From: Lentzea alba
GTDB taxonomy: Bacteria > Actinomycetota > Actinomycetes > Mycobacteriales > Pseudonocardiaceae
NCBI RefSeq assembly: GCF_011067745.1
Contig: NZ_JAAMPJ010000016.1
Location: 1-64,000, forward strand
Length of the DNA: 64,000 bases
Direction of reading: 5' to 3'
Positions 55,007 to 63,974 of the stretch are shown here, piece by piece. The translations under genes and the position numbers were made by a program. Under the pieces are notes generated by a model. That model ran no database searches and was not told where the DNA came from. It saw nothing but the letters and a program-made list of their open reading frames with translations. The stretch's first letter is position 1; every line of letters begins with the position of its first letter.

Positions 55007-55684
55007 GTGGACGTACTCGAGAACTACACCGGTCACGTCGTTCCAGAGGGCCCCGCGGCCCGTCGCACCCTGGACGCGCTGACCATCACGAAGATCTCCG
55101 TCGGACCGATGGACAACAACGCCTACCTGCTGGTTTGCCGGTCCACCAACGAGGCGCTGCTCATCGACGCAGCCAACGACTACGAGCGTCTCTCCGACCT
55201 GTTCGGCCACATCCCGAACCGCCCGCGCCTGCGCACGATCGTGACGACGCACCAGCACGCCGATCACTGGCAGGCACTCGGAGCCCTGGCCGGCGCCCAC
55301 GGCTCGAACACCGTCGCGCACGAACTGGACGCCGCCGTCCTGCCCGTCCCACCGGACGTCCTGGTGGAGCACGGCGACACCATCAACGTGGGCGAAGTCC
55401 CGTTGTCGATCATCCACCTGCGCGGCCACACGCCGGGCTCGATCGCCGTCGTCTACGACGACCCGAACGGCCACCCGCACCTCTTCACCGGAGATTCACT
55501 CTTTCCGGGGGGTGTGGGAAAGACCACGTCGGCCGACAACTTCGCCTCGCTGATCAACGACGTCGAGGACCGGATCTTCGCCGTGCTGCCCGACGACACC
55601 TGGTTCTACCCGGGCCACGGCGACGACTCGACGCTCGGCAAGGAACGCCCCTCGCTCGCGGAGTGGCGCGCCCGCGGCTGGTGA
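55007..55684 (+). CDS. MBL-fold metallohydrolase
   Basis: 225 residues. Zinc motif TTHQHADHW (H-x-H-x-D-H), further ligands in LRGHTPGS, FTGDSLF and FYPGHGD. It resembles the glyoxalase II/hydroxyacyl-thiol hydrolase branch; the short N-terminus and strong PGH end suit this. -10 hexamer TACCGT ends 7-9 nt before the GTG start, suggesting a leaderless message. Confidence 0.92.
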   Translation: MDVLENYTGHVVPEGPAARRTLDALTITKISVGPMDNNAYLLVCRSTNEALLIDAANDYERLSDLFGHIPNRPRLRTIVTTHQHADHWQALGALAGAHGSNTVAHELDAAVLPVPPDVLVEHGDTINVGEVPLSIIHLRGHTPGSIAVVYDDPNGHPHLFTGDSLFPGGVGKTTSADNFASLINDVEDRIFAVLPDDTWFYPGHGDDSTLGKERPSLAEWRARGW

Positions 55685-55688
55685 CGCG

Positions 55689-56276
55689 CTACGCGTCCAG
55701 CAGGTCGAGATAACCCGTGGTCGTCCGCCACAGGACGTCCGAGTGCGGGGTGAGCTTGCCGGGACTCCAGCGGCGGTCGGTGTAGGCCTGGTTGGCCAGC
55801 CGCAAAGCCCGGAGGCTCACCTCCAGCTCGTCCGCGACCCGCTGCGCGAGCTCCTCCGGCGACGGCGCGGCCTGACGTACCAGCTCAGCCGTGCCGTCGC
55901 TGACCGCCACCAGTGCTTCCTCGTTGATACCGTCGGCCGCGCTCCAGATCAGCGCGGGGCGCTCGATGCGGTGGTTCCACACGGGGGCGTCCTTGGAGCG
56001 CCACCGCGCGTCGAACGGGTTGCGCGACAGCCGCGTCGAGTTCGCCCAGTGCTCGGCGCCGACCGGTTCGGTGAGCCACGGCACCTCGTCCACCGGCAGG
56101 TCCGTGACCAGCGCGACCTCGATGACGTCAAGATCCTTCGGCACGTCGAGGAGATCACCGAATGCCCACAGCTCGACCACCTGGAACCGGAAGAACGACG
56201 CCGGCAGCTCGCCGCACTTCTCAGCGAGTTCGGCCAGGTGGTGCACAGCGCGAGTCCATTTCACGGGGTGGATCAT
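55689..56276 (-). CDS. Conserved protein of unknown function (DUF7711-like)
   Basis: 195 residues, soluble. Blocks that look conserved: [47 protein letters not shown] and [21 protein letters not shown] recall this as a DUF7711-type actinobacterial family but cannot confirm. The ATG shares two bases with the divergent amidase ATG (CATG); GTG 56264 (VKWTRAVHH) is an alternative start. Ends 4 bp from the convergent MBL gene. Confidence 0.75.
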   Translation of the reverse strand: MIHPVKWTRAVHHLAELAEKCGELPASFFRFQVVELWAFGDLLDVPKDLDVIEVALVTDLPVDEVPWLTEPVGAEHWANSTRLSRNPFDARWRSKDAPVWNHRIERPALIWSAADGINEEALVAVSDGTAELVRQAAPSPEELAQRVADELEVSLRALRLANQAYTDRRWSPGKLTPHSDVLWRTTTGYLDLLDA

Positions 56277-57252
56277 GCCTGACCTGGTCGTCGAAGCTCT
56301 GGCCCGGCTGGCTCGGGTTGAGTCTTCCCTTTGTGCCTTCCACGAGGTCTTCAGCTCGTTCGCGCCGGTAGACCCGTCCCTGCCGCTCGCCGGCATGCCC
56401 ATCGCGGTGAAGCGAGGCGAGCGCCGCAGTCACCGCGAAGCACTGATGGCGCTCGGCTGTGTTCCCATCGGTCTGACCACCACGCCCGATGGCACCACTC
56501 CCTGGCAGACGTGGGGTCGCAACTCTCGCGGCGTCACACGCAACCCGTGGAACCTCGACCGCACGCCCGGTGGCTCGTCCGCGGGCTCCGCCGTAGCCGT
56601 CGCGGCCGGTGTGGTGCCGCTCGCGACGGGTGTCGACGGCGCGGGTTCGATCCGCATCCCGGCGGCGTGGTGCGGCGTGCTGGGTCTGAAGACCACGTCG
56701 ACCGAACGGGCCGCGGTCGGTGTGTTCACCCGTGACCCGGACCTGCTCGCGACCTACCTGGGCACGCCGGAGGTCAGCTCACCGACCGCGGTCTGGTCGT
56801 CCGACCTGGGGTTCGCGACCGTGGACGACGAACAGGCCGAGATCGCCTGGCGCGCCGCGGCCCCACTCCAGCCGAAGCCGGTCGACCTGACGCTGCCGGA
56901 CCCCGCCGAAGACTGGTTCGCCGGCCGCTGCGGCCCGAACCCCGCGCTGGACGCCGTGTTCGAGATCGCCGACCTGTTGCTCACCCCGACCACGCCCGGC
57001 CCACCGCACGGGCACGACGGGCCAGGCGCGCGCATCAACACATCGCTGACCTGGGCGTTCAACCTCAGCGGACATCCGGCGATCAGCATCCCGGCAGGTT
57101 TCGACTCCGACGGACTGCCGGTCGGACTGCAAGCCGTGGCGCGGCACGGACGGGAGGCTGATCTGATCGCCGCCGCCCGTGCCGTTCTGGACAACGTTCT
57201 GGACGCCCAGCCTCACCCGATCGAGTGGTTTGATCCCAATCCACCTCGCTGA
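56275..57252 (+). CDS. Amidase signature enzyme, shortened
   Basis: 325 residues. The Ser-cisSer-Lys triad is present: K46 in [23 protein letters not shown], and the nucleophile in [14 protein letters not shown]. Amidases are usually 450-500 residues, and here the region after the nucleophile up to [10 protein letters not shown] is much reduced, so it may be a compact branch or have lost function. C-terminus ([15 protein letters not shown]...GLPVGLQAV) is normal. The ATG overlaps the divergent start by 2 bp. Confidence 0.85.
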   Translation: MPDLVVEALARLARVESSLCAFHEVFSSFAPVDPSLPLAGMPIAVKRGERRSHREALMALGCVPIGLTTTPDGTTPWQTWGRNSRGVTRNPWNLDRTPGGSSAGSAVAVAAGVVPLATGVDGAGSIRIPAAWCGVLGLKTTSTERAAVGVFTRDPDLLATYLGTPEVSSPTAVWSSDLGFATVDDEQAEIAWRAAAPLQPKPVDLTLPDPAEDWFAGRCGPNPALDAVFEIADLLLTPTTPGPPHGHDGPGARINTSLTWAFNLSGHPAISIPAGFDSDGLPVGLQAVARHGREADLIAAARAVLDNVLDAQPHPIEWFDPNPPR

Positions 57253-57294
57253 TCGCGTCACGTGCGGTGTCCTCGTCGCCCGAGGAGGTGACGG

Positions 57295-57951
57295 ATGGCG
57301 CGACGAATCGGCGGTGCCGGAGGCGGATCGGATCCCGCGGGCAAGTCGGGCGCGGTGGTGGCCGCCGGGGTGCTGGCGGTGGCGCTCACCGCGGGCAGTG
57401 GCGGCCTGTCGCTCGGCGGCGGCGGCGCTTCGACGACCGCGATCGACTCGGCCGGGGTGAACCTCACCAAAGCGAGGACGGAAGGCAGGAAGTCCGCCCG
57501 CAAGGGTGATGCGGACAGCGCCTGGCGTCAGGTGAACATGCGCACGCTCAAGCGCACGGCCAAACCGGCGTTGGAGTGCTTGTCGCACTCGTTCGGCCAG
57601 GTGCGGGACCACTTCGTGCGCAACCCGTGCAAGTCGCTCGACCGCACGCTGTTCGCGATCGGTGACGACCAGGGCAACGTCGCGGTCGTGTCCGTGGCGT
57701 GGGTCGGCTTCCGCAACCGCGGCGACGCGGGTGAGTTCAAGAAGCTGATCGACGTGCACGGCACGGGCGACATCACCCCGCTCGCCACGCCTCTGCTCGA
57801 CCTGGCGGACATCAGGTTCACCGGCCTGCACTACCAGTCCCGGTCGGACGGCAGCACCGTCGTGATCGCCGAGACGGAACCAGCGTCCGGCCAGGTCAGC
57901 GGTGAGGTGCTGGACGCGGTGGCCGACATGGCGAGCTGGCTGCCGCGTTAG
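57295..57951 (+). CDS. Membrane-anchored protein of unknown function
   Basis: 218 residues. A Gly-rich start, one hydrophobic segment at about 18-36, then a Gly-rich stretch and a soluble domain with two cysteines (ALECLSHS, NPCKSLD), RTLFAIGDDQGNVAVVSVAWVGF and GEFKKLIDVHGTGDITPL. GGAGG stands 7 nt before the ATG. No family recognised. Overlaps the convergent reductase gene by 4 bp. Confidence 0.7.
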   Translation: MARRIGGAGGGSDPAGKSGAVVAAGVLAVALTAGSGGLSLGGGGASTTAIDSAGVNLTKARTEGRKSARKGDADSAWRQVNMRTLKRTAKPALECLSHSFGQVRDHFVRNPCKSLDRTLFAIGDDQGNVAVVSVAWVGFRNRGDAGEFKKLIDVHGTGDITPLATPLLDLADIRFTGLHYQSRSDGSTVVIAETEPASGQVSGEVLDAVADMASWLPR

Positions 57952-58490
57952 GCCGCGACCGCGCGTACCGACCTCAGTGCCGACGCCCACGCCACCAGTT
58001 CGTCCAGCATGGCGTTGAGCTCCTCGTGCTGCTGCAGCCCTTCCTGCAACTCGCCGCGCCCCAACGCGACCTGAGTGCGCACAGTCGCCACCTTGAGCTC
58101 CGCCAGCACCAGCCTCAGCTGCTCGACGGCGCGCAGACCGCCGGTGCCACCGAGGCCCACGAACCCAGCGGCCTTGTCGTTCCACTCGGCGTACAGGTAG
58201 TCGAGCGCGTTCTTCAGTGCGGCCGAGAACGAGTGGTTGTACTCGGGCGTGACGAACACGAATCCGTCGTACGGCGCGATAAGCGACGCCCAAGCGCGTG
58301 TGTGTGCGTGGGCGTACTCGCCGAAGATCGCGGGTACGGGCTCGTCGAGCAACGGCAGGTTCACCTCCGCCAGGTCGATGAGCTCGAACGACGCATCGGA
58401 ACGCGCGTTGGCAACGCTCAGAACCCACTGCCCCACGGCTTCGGAACGGCGGCCAGGTCGCGTGCTCCCCAAGATCACTGCAATTCGCAT
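57948..58490 (-). CDS. NADPH-dependent FMN reductase (flavodoxin-like)
   Basis: 180 residues. FMN loop ILGSTRPGRRSEAVGQWV, then VFVTPEYNHSFSAALKNALDYLYAEW, the azoreductase/ArsH-like signature, and GLGGTGGLRAVEQLR. ATG 58490 leaves the FMN loop at the start, as in the family. Divergent from a TetR regulator across a 41-bp palindrome that probably controls both; a quinone or azo-dye stress role is inferred. Confidence 0.92.
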   Translation of the reverse strand: MRIAVILGSTRPGRRSEAVGQWVLSVANARSDASFELIDLAEVNLPLLDEPVPAIFGEYAHAHTRAWASLIAPYDGFVFVTPEYNHSFSAALKNALDYLYAEWNDKAAGFVGLGGTGGLRAVEQLRLVLAELKVATVRTQVALGRGELQEGLQQHEELNAMLDELVAWASALRSVRAVAA

Positions 58491-58499
58491 GCCAACCAA

Positions 58500-58540
58500 A
58501 GTACAACGCTCGTAGTACTTCGTGCAACGAGCGTTGTACT
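58500..58540. promoter_or_regulatory. 41-bp palindrome between FMN reductase and TetR genes
   Basis: Perfect 14-bp arms AGTACAACGCTCGT (58500-58513) and ACGAGCGTTGTACT (58527-58540) around 13 bp. A -10-like TGTACT stands at the outer end of each arm, pointing at each gene, so the regulator would cover both promoters equally. Confidence 0.8.
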
Positions 58541-58551
58541 AAGCTTCAGCC

Positions 58552-59142
58552 ATGCGACCGGACAAGCGGCAGGCGATCCTGCGCGGAGCGTTGAGCGTGT
58601 TCGCGCGGGACGGGTACTCGCGGGCGAGCATCGACGCCATCGCGAAGGAGGCGGAGGTCTCGACGCGCACGCTGTACAACCACTTCGCGGACAAGGCCGA
58701 CCTCTTCCGCAACGTCATCCAGGTCAGCGCGGGCAAGGCGGCCCAAGACCAGATCGCGATCATCGAGCGGCACTTCCACAAGGTCACCGACCTGGAGCAG
58801 GACCTGGTCGCGTTCGGCAGGGCCATGGGCGCCGAACTGGGGAACGCCGAGCACTTCGCGCTGGTGCGGCAGATCAACGCCGAGCTCGGCCACATCCCCG
58901 CCGAGGCGATCGAAGCCTGGCAGGAGACGGGGCCGCGCAAGGTCGAACGAACCCTCGCGGCCGAGCTCGAGAAGCTGGGGTTCACCGACCCGCGGCGGGC
59001 GGCGGTCCACCTGATGTTGCTGACCATGACCGGTGACCCCAGCATCAGGGGGACGCGTCCGGATGAGGACGACATAGTGGCGGGCGTGCGGGTATTTCTG
59101 CACGGGCACGATGTCGAGAAACGGCACGAGGCTGCGACATAG
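58552..59142 (+). CDS. TetR family regulator
   Basis: 196 residues. The N-terminal helix-turn-helix is KRQAILRGALSVFARDGYSRASIDAIAKEAEVSTRTLYNHFADKADLF (DNA recognition in the TRTLYNHF part), followed by a TetR_C-like helical domain. Probably autoregulated through the 41-bp palindrome and repressing the FMN reductase. TGTACT lies 11 nt before the ATG, so the leader would be only about 5 nt. Confidence 0.92.
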   Translation: MRPDKRQAILRGALSVFARDGYSRASIDAIAKEAEVSTRTLYNHFADKADLFRNVIQVSAGKAAQDQIAIIERHFHKVTDLEQDLVAFGRAMGAELGNAEHFALVRQINAELGHIPAEAIEAWQETGPRKVERTLAAELEKLGFTDPRRAAVHLMLLTMTGDPSIRGTRPDEDDIVAGVRVFLHGHDVEKRHEAAT

Positions 59143-59146
59143 GGCT

Positions 59147-59524
59147 ATGGACACACGCGTTGACGACTACATCGCCGGGCTGCCGGACTGGCAGCAGGAC
59201 ATCTGCCGCGAGGTCCGCCGGCTCGTCCACGAGGCAGACCCGGACGTCGAGGAGACGATCAAGTTCACCAACCGGCCGTACTTCGTGCTGGACGGCAACA
59301 TCTGCGCGTTGCTCGGCACGAAGGACCACGTGAACGTGATGCTCTACGACAAGGCGATCGTGCCGGACCCGCAGAACATCATCACGAGCGGCCACGGCAA
59401 CAAGACGGCACGGATGATCTCCGTGTACCGCGACCAGCCGATCAACGCGCCGGCGCTCGTCGAGATGTTCCGCCACATCATCGCGAACAACCGCCGCCGG
59501 AAGAGTGTCAGACCCCGTCGGTAG
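59147..59524 (+). CDS. DUF1801 family protein
   Basis: 125 residues with the YdhG/DUF1801 pattern: [36 protein letters not shown]...RPYF and [18 protein letters not shown]. Soluble, function unknown; some members bind metals or act in stress. ATG 59147 begins 4 bp after the TetR stop, so the two may be one unit. Confidence 0.85.
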   Translation: MDTRVDDYIAGLPDWQQDICREVRRLVHEADPDVEETIKFTNRPYFVLDGNICALLGTKDHVNVMLYDKAIVPDPQNIITSGHGNKTARMISVYRDQPINAPALVEMFRHIIANNRRRKSVRPRR

Positions 59525-59535
59525 CCTCATGTCGC

Positions 59536-60231
59536 ATGGAGGTCGAGATCTACACCGACGGTGCCTGCAGCCCCAATCCCGGTCCGGGTGGTTGGGGTGC
59601 TGTGTTGCGCTACGGCGAGCACGAGAAGGACATGCACGGTGGTGACATCGGCCCTACGACGAACAACCGCATGGAACTGATGGCGCCGATCATGGCGTTG
59701 GAGAGCCTCACGCGATCATCCACCGTGAAGCTCTACACAGACAGCACCTACGTGCGCAACGGAATCACCTCATGGGTGCACGGGTGGAAGGCGAACGGCT
59801 GGCTCACGAAGGCGCGTGAGCCGGTCAAGAACGCCGACCTGTGGCGCCGCCTGGAAGAAGCTGCCAACAGGCACGAGGTGGAGTGGCACTGGGTCAAGGG
59901 GCATGCGGGTCACCCGGAGAACGAGCGCGCGGACCGGTTGGCCGTGCGCGGAGTGGAGGAGGTGACGGGGCGAGAAATCCTGCAGCCCCAAGCAAAACCG
60001 AAGAAGGCGGCCAAGCCGAAGCTGAAGCGCGAACTGAGCGGCGAACCGTGTGGCGCGCCCACGAAGAAGGGCACGCCGTGCCCGATCACCGCGGGAGCGA
60101 ACGGCCTCTGTCACGTGCACGACCCAGCACTGCAGTGCGGTGCCCTCACGAAGAAGGGCACGCCCTGCACCATCGCGACCGGCGGCGGACGGTGCGAGTA
60201 CCACCAGGATTCGCTGGAGTTGTTCACGTGA
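59536..60231 (+). CDS. rnhA: Ribonuclease HI with C-terminal Cys/His repeats
   Basis: 231 residues. Residues 1-145 are RNase HI: catalytic D8 (YTDGAC), E47 (NNRMEL), D69 (YTDS) and D133 (ERADRLA), with H123/H126 in VKGHAGH. It removes RNA from RNA/DNA hybrids. After a Lys/Pro linker, two repeats of the form CGAxTKKGTPC...C-x2-H follow (C172, C182, C192, H195; C201, C211, C220, H223), each able to bind one zinc. RNase HI is usually 150-160 residues, so the tail is an addition. A -10-like TAGCCT precedes the ATG. Overlaps the convergent regulator gene by 8 bp. Confidence 0.9.
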   Translation: MEVEIYTDGACSPNPGPGGWGAVLRYGEHEKDMHGGDIGPTTNNRMELMAPIMALESLTRSSTVKLYTDSTYVRNGITSWVHGWKANGWLTKAREPVKNADLWRRLEEAANRHEVEWHWVKGHAGHPENERADRLAVRGVEEVTGREILQPQAKPKKAAKPKLKRELSGEPCGAPTKKGTPCPITAGANGLCHVHDPALQCGALTKKGTPCTIATGGGRCEYHQDSLELFT

Positions 60232-61018
60232 CGGCCAGGGAGGCCAGCAGTCGCAAGGCCTCCTCCGACGGACTGCCCGGCGCGGCCACGTAGGTCACCA
60301 GGACCTGCCCCGCGTCCGAGGTCAACGGCTCCGCGGCCACTTCCAGCGGTCCGAGCTGAGGATGGGTCAGGCGTTTGAACATCGGCCCGCGCTCGCGCAC
60401 CGGGTGCTCGGCCCACAGCGCGCGGAACAGCGGCGACGCCTCGGACATCTCCTCGACCAGCGCGAGCAGTGCCGGGTCGTCGGGGTGCACGCCGTAGTCC
60501 GCACGCAGGTAGCCGACGTTCTCGCGCGCGCAGTCCGTCCAGCCGACGAACAGTTCCCGCGCGGCCGGGTCGGTGAACATGTACCGCACCATGTTCGGCT
60601 GCTCGCGGAAGTCGGTGACGAGCGCCGCGGCGAGCGGGTTCCACGCCAGCACGTCGAGCCGCCGGCCGAGGACCATCGCGGGCACGCCCTGCAGCGCGTC
60701 GAGCAACCAGCGCAACGCCGGCCGCACCTCCTCCGACGGCGCCTCCACCCTGGTGGGCCGCGCCAGCCGGTACAGGTGCGTGCGCTCGGCCACGTCCAGG
60801 CCGAGTGCCTGCGCCAACGCGTCCAGGATCGAGTCGGACGCATTGGAGGCGCGCCCCTGTTCCATGCGCGTGTAGTAGTCGACGCTGATACCGGCCAGCT
60901 GCGCCAGCTCCTCGCGGCGCAGCCCTGGAACGCGCCGCCGGGACGCTCGTTCCGGCGGATCCAGTGCTGCCCGCCGGGCGCGCAGAAACTCCCCCAACTC
61001 GCTCACGGCTCCCATCAT
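60224..61018 (-). CDS. XRE family regulator with MmyB-like ligand domain
   Basis: 264 residues. N-terminal helix-turn-helix ([26 protein letters not shown]) and a C-terminal PAS-like MmyB domain ([34 protein letters not shown], and [10 protein letters not shown]). This pattern is common for regulators controlling an adjacent SDR. The first of two neighbouring ATGs overlaps the SDR stop (ATGA); GTG 61006 is also possible. Probable site: the palindrome at 61742. Confidence 0.9.
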   Translation of the reverse strand: MMGAVSELGEFLRARRAALDPPERASRRRVPGLRREELAQLAGISVDYYTRMEQGRASNASDSILDALAQALGLDVAERTHLYRLARPTRVEAPSEEVRPALRWLLDALQGVPAMVLGRRLDVLAWNPLAAALVTDFREQPNMVRYMFTDPAARELFVGWTDCARENVGYLRADYGVHPDDPALLALVEEMSEASPLFRALWAEHPVRERGPMFKRLTHPQLGPLEVAAEPLTSDAGQVLVTYVAAPGSPSEEALRLLASLAVT

Positions 61019-61707
61019 GCCGGGATCGCCCCCACCAGGCCGCCGTCGACCACGAAGTCCTGCCCCGTGACGTAAGCCGCGCGGCCGGACAGCAGGAACG
61101 CCACCACGTGCGCCACGTCCTCCGGCACGCCGAGCCGTCCCATCGGCACCTGACGCCGGAACGGTTCGTCGTCCTCCACGTTGTCCCGGAACATGTCCGT
61201 CGCGATGTACCCGGGACTCACCGTGTTGACCCGAATCCCGGGCATCTCCGCACCGAGTGTGCGCGCCAGGCTGTGCACCGCCGCCTTGCTGGCCGTGTAG
61301 AGCGACGCGCCGGCGAGGCCCCGGTGCACCGTCCACGACGCGTTGATCACCACCGACGCGCCGGGCTTCAACCGCGCCCGCTGCACCGTGAAGTACACGC
61401 CCTTGAAGTTCGTGGCCAGCACCCGGTCCACGTCCTCCTCGGTCACCGTCCCGAACTCGGTGAACACCCCGATCCCGGCGTTCGCGAAGACGCCGTCGAC
61501 CTCCCCGACCCGTTCGGTCAACGCCTCGACGTCGGCCAGCCTCGACACGTCCGCCGCCACGGTCTCCACGCCGAGCTCCTTGCGCGCCAACGCCAACCGC
61601 TCCTCCGAACGCCCGGCCACCACCACCCGCGCGCCCTCCTCGACCAGCACCCGCGCCGTCGCCAGCCCGATGCCACTACCGCCACCCGTGATCAGAAACG
61701 TCTTCAT
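61015..61707 (-). CDS. Short-chain dehydrogenase/reductase
   Basis: 230 residues. Cofactor loop ITGGGSGIGLATA, NAG motif (FANAGIGV), catalytic YTASK, and NTVSPGYIATD. The Arg-Ser after the second strand (VVAGRSEERL) favours NADP(H). Substrate unknown. Co-transcribed with the XRE regulator and divergent from the F420-type oxidase. Confidence 0.92.
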   Translation of the reverse strand: MKTFLITGGGSGIGLATARVLVEEGARVVVAGRSEERLALARKELGVETVAADVSRLADVEALTERVGEVDGVFANAGIGVFTEFGTVTEEDVDRVLATNFKGVYFTVQRARLKPGASVVINASWTVHRGLAGASLYTASKAAVHSLARTLGAEMPGIRVNTVSPGYIATDMFRDNVEDDEPFRRQVPMGRLGVPEDVAHVVAFLLSGRAAYVTGQDFVVDGGLVGAIPA

Positions 61708-61741
61708 GGCTTCGAGCCTCGGCCGTCTGGGCGCCCCGAAC

Positions 61742-61765
61742 CAGACCCGCCGTTTCCTGGGTCTG
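61742..61765. promoter_or_regulatory. Inverted repeat in the SDR/oxidase divergent region
   Basis: CAGACCC (61742-61748) and GGGTCTG (61759-61765), 10 bp apart. It lies between the divergent SDR and PPOX genes, so it is a likely operator for the XRE regulator. Confidence 0.5.
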
Positions 61766-61809
61766 CCAAGACCAGGCTGAGCCGCCCGAACCGGCGTAGC
61801 GTCCTCGGC

Positions 61810-62223
61810 ATGCTTCCCGAATCCGCCAGGGCAGTGCTGGAGTCCAACGCGCTGGCCCACCTCGTGACGCTCGGCAAGGACGGCGCGCCGCAGGTGACCA
61901 TCGTCTGGGTGGGCCTCGACGGCGACGAGATCGTCTCGGCCCACCTCTCCGAGCACCAGAAGGTCCGCAACATCCGCAACGACAGCCGCGTCGTCCTGTC
62001 CCTCGAAACCCCGAACATCAACGAGCACGGCCTGCAGGAGTACCTGGTCGTGTACGGCACCGCGCGGATCACCGAGGGCGGGGCGCCGGAGCTGCTCGAA
62101 CGCCTGGGGCACAGCTATCTCGGTCCGGATGTGAAGTACCCACCGATGGACAACCCGCCACCCGGCTTCATCACGCGCATCAAGGTCGACCGCGTGACCG
62201 GCGTCGGCCCCTGGGTGTCATAG
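61810..62223 (+). CDS. PPOX-class flavin/F420-dependent oxidoreductase
   Basis: 137 residues of the pyridoxamine-oxidase-like split barrel: LAHLVTLGKDGAPQVTIVWVGLDGDEIVSAHL and KVRNIRNDSRVVLSLE. In actinobacteria this subgroup is mostly F420-dependent. TAGCGT (61797-61802) ends 7-8 nt before the ATG, so the message is probably leaderless. Six-bp overlap with the convergent methyltransferase gene. Confidence 0.88.
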   Translation: MLPESARAVLESNALAHLVTLGKDGAPQVTIVWVGLDGDEIVSAHLSEHQKVRNIRNDSRVVLSLETPNINEHGLQEYLVVYGTARITEGGAPELLERLGHSYLGPDVKYPPMDNPPPGFITRIKVDRVTGVGPWVS

Positions 62224-62841
62224 GAGCTCGTAGCAGGAGTGGACAGCGGGCTGGCCCGTGTAGTTCGGGCCGGCCTTGTCGTCAGCGCCCAGGTAAGCGA
62301 ACGGCAGCTGTGGCCGGCCCTCTCCTGCGTAGCCGACATGGCGCTTGCGGTTGTCATAGGTGAATCCGGCTGCACGCAACGCTTTCGTCAGCGTGCGACC
62401 GAACGGGGTGCCGTCGGCGCGTCGCACGCCGGCCACGTCGAAGTTCGCCACGAGCCGGCCCCCCGGCGCGAGCCAGGACGCGGCGCGCTCCAGCAGGCCG
62501 AGTTTGTCGCCCACGTAGTGCAAGCCGTGCACGCACGTCACGAGGTCGACGGGGTCAGAAGGCTGCCACTGGTCGACCGGCGCGACGACGAAGCTAAGGC
62601 CTGGGCGGGCGAGCACGTGATGATCGACGAGGTCCACGCCGACGATCGTCACGTCCTCCCGCGCGGCTTCCGCCAGTGCCTTGCCCGAGCCGCAACAAAG
62701 ATCCACCCACCGGTCACCGGGTCTCAGCGAGAGATCGATGCCCAGCTCGCGCCGGTAGCTCGCCAAGCCTCGTTCCCGGTTCATCTCGCAGTTCGCGACC
62801 ACCGAGGAACCCCACAGCGTCTCGTCGTCGAGCAGGCTCAT
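62218..62841 (-). CDS. Class I SAM-dependent methyltransferase
   Basis: 207 residues. SAM loop WVDLCCGSGKALAEAA with the following VDLVDHHVLARPGL acidic position, then VDLVTCVHGLHYVGDKLG and LAPGGRLVANFDV. Substrate unknown. ATG 62841 overlaps the aminotransferase stop (ATGA), so the two are co-translated. The frame extends upstream through the aminotransferase in another register and is not coding there. Confidence 0.88.
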   Translation of the reverse strand: MSLLDDETLWGSSVVANCEMNRERGLASYRRELGIDLSLRPGDRWVDLCCGSGKALAEAAREDVTIVGVDLVDHHVLARPGLSFVVAPVDQWQPSDPVDLVTCVHGLHYVGDKLGLLERAASWLAPGGRLVANFDVAGVRRADGTPFGRTLTKALRAAGFTYDNRKRHVGYAGEGRPQLPFAYLGADDKAGPNYTGQPAVHSCYELL

Positions 62842-63974
62842 CGGAGCACCTTCGCCAGGCGCACCATGCCCTCCTCGATCTCGGCGGGCGTGTTCGTGGT
62901 GAAGGACATCCGGAACGTCGCGTGGTCCGGCGAAGTCGCGAAGAACGGCGCACCGGGCACAAAGGCGACTTCGTGGGTCAGCGCTTTCTTCAACAACTCC
63001 GCGCTGTCCACGTCGCCCGGCAACCGCAGCCACACGAACATGCCACCGTCCGGATCCGACCACGTCGTGCCGTCGGGAACGGTGTGCGGTAGTGCGGCGA
63101 TCATCGCATCACGGCGCGCGCCGTACTCGACGCACAGCCGGGCGACGTGAGCGTCGAGGTCGTTGTGCTTCAAGTACTCCGCGGCGGCCGCTTGGTCCAC
63201 TGTGGACGTGTGCAGGTCGGCTGCCTGCTTCACGATCACCAACGCGCGGAGCAGATCCACGGGCGCCCTCAGCCAGCCGAGCCGCATGCCGGGAGCGCCG
63301 ATCTTCGAGAAGCTGCCCAGGTAAATGGTTCTGTCGCTGATGGAAGCCAGCGGCGCGACCGCGGCGCCCCGGTAGCGGAGCTCGCCGTACGGGTCGTCCT
63401 CGACGACCCAGAAGCCGTGCGCGGAGGCCAGCTCGGCGATCTCGGCACGGCGCGAGGCGGACAAGGTGCGGCCGGTCGGGTTCGCGAAGGTGGGCACCAG
63501 ATACAGCATGGACAGCTTTTCGGTGGCCAGAACGGATCGCAGCGACTCGGGGTCCAGACCGTCGGCGTCACTGGCGACCGGCACGACGCGGGCGCCGGTC
63601 ATCTGGAAGCACTGCAGCGCGGCCAGATACGTCGGTTCTTCCACCGCCACGACGGCGCCCGGCTCCAGCAGCGCGGTGGCCACGAGGGCCAGGGCTTGCT
63701 GGGAACCGGTGGTGATCAGGACGTCCGAAGTGGGCAGTCCGCGGCGGGTCAGGCGGGAGGACACCAGCGCGCGCAGAGCCGGATTTCCTTCTGTAGGGGC
63801 GTATTGCAGCACTGATTGGTCCCGCAACGCGGTGTCGTAAGCGGTGCGAAGACCGTCCAGGTCGAACAACTCGGGGGCGGGAAGCCCACCCGCGAAGGAG
63901 ATCACCTCGGGACGCGAGGTCAGCGCGAGCAGGTCGCGCACCGGGGAGCTGGCCACGGAGAGGGTGCGGTGCAT
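62838..63974 (-). CDS. PLP-dependent aminotransferase, class I/II (LysN/2-aminoadipate-like)
   Basis: 378 residues from ATG 63974 (GTG 63995 also in frame). FAGGLPAPELFD at the start, YAPTEGNPALRALVSSRL, VVEDDPYGELRY and the PLP lysine in YLGSFSKIGAPGMRLGW, then FRMSFT. This is the 2-aminoadipate/aromatic aminotransferase branch that shares its fold with the MocR regulators but has no DNA-binding domain. Co-transcribed with the methyltransferase. The promoter is at or beyond the window edge. Confidence 0.88.
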   Translation of the reverse strand: MHRTLSVASSPVRDLLALTSRPEVISFAGGLPAPELFDLDGLRTAYDTALRDQSVLQYAPTEGNPALRALVSSRLTRRGLPTSDVLITTGSQQALALVATALLEPGAVVAVEEPTYLAALQCFQMTGARVVPVASDADGLDPESLRSVLATEKLSMLYLVPTFANPTGRTLSASRRAEIAELASAHGFWVVEDDPYGELRYRGAAVAPLASISDRTIYLGSFSKIGAPGMRLGWLRAPVDLLRALVIVKQAADLHTSTVDQAAAAEYLKHNDLDAHVARLCVEYGARRDAMIAALPHTVPDGTTWSDPDGGMFVWLRLPGDVDSAELLKKALTHEVAFVPGAPFFATSPDHATFRMSFTTNTPAEIEEGMVRLAKVLR

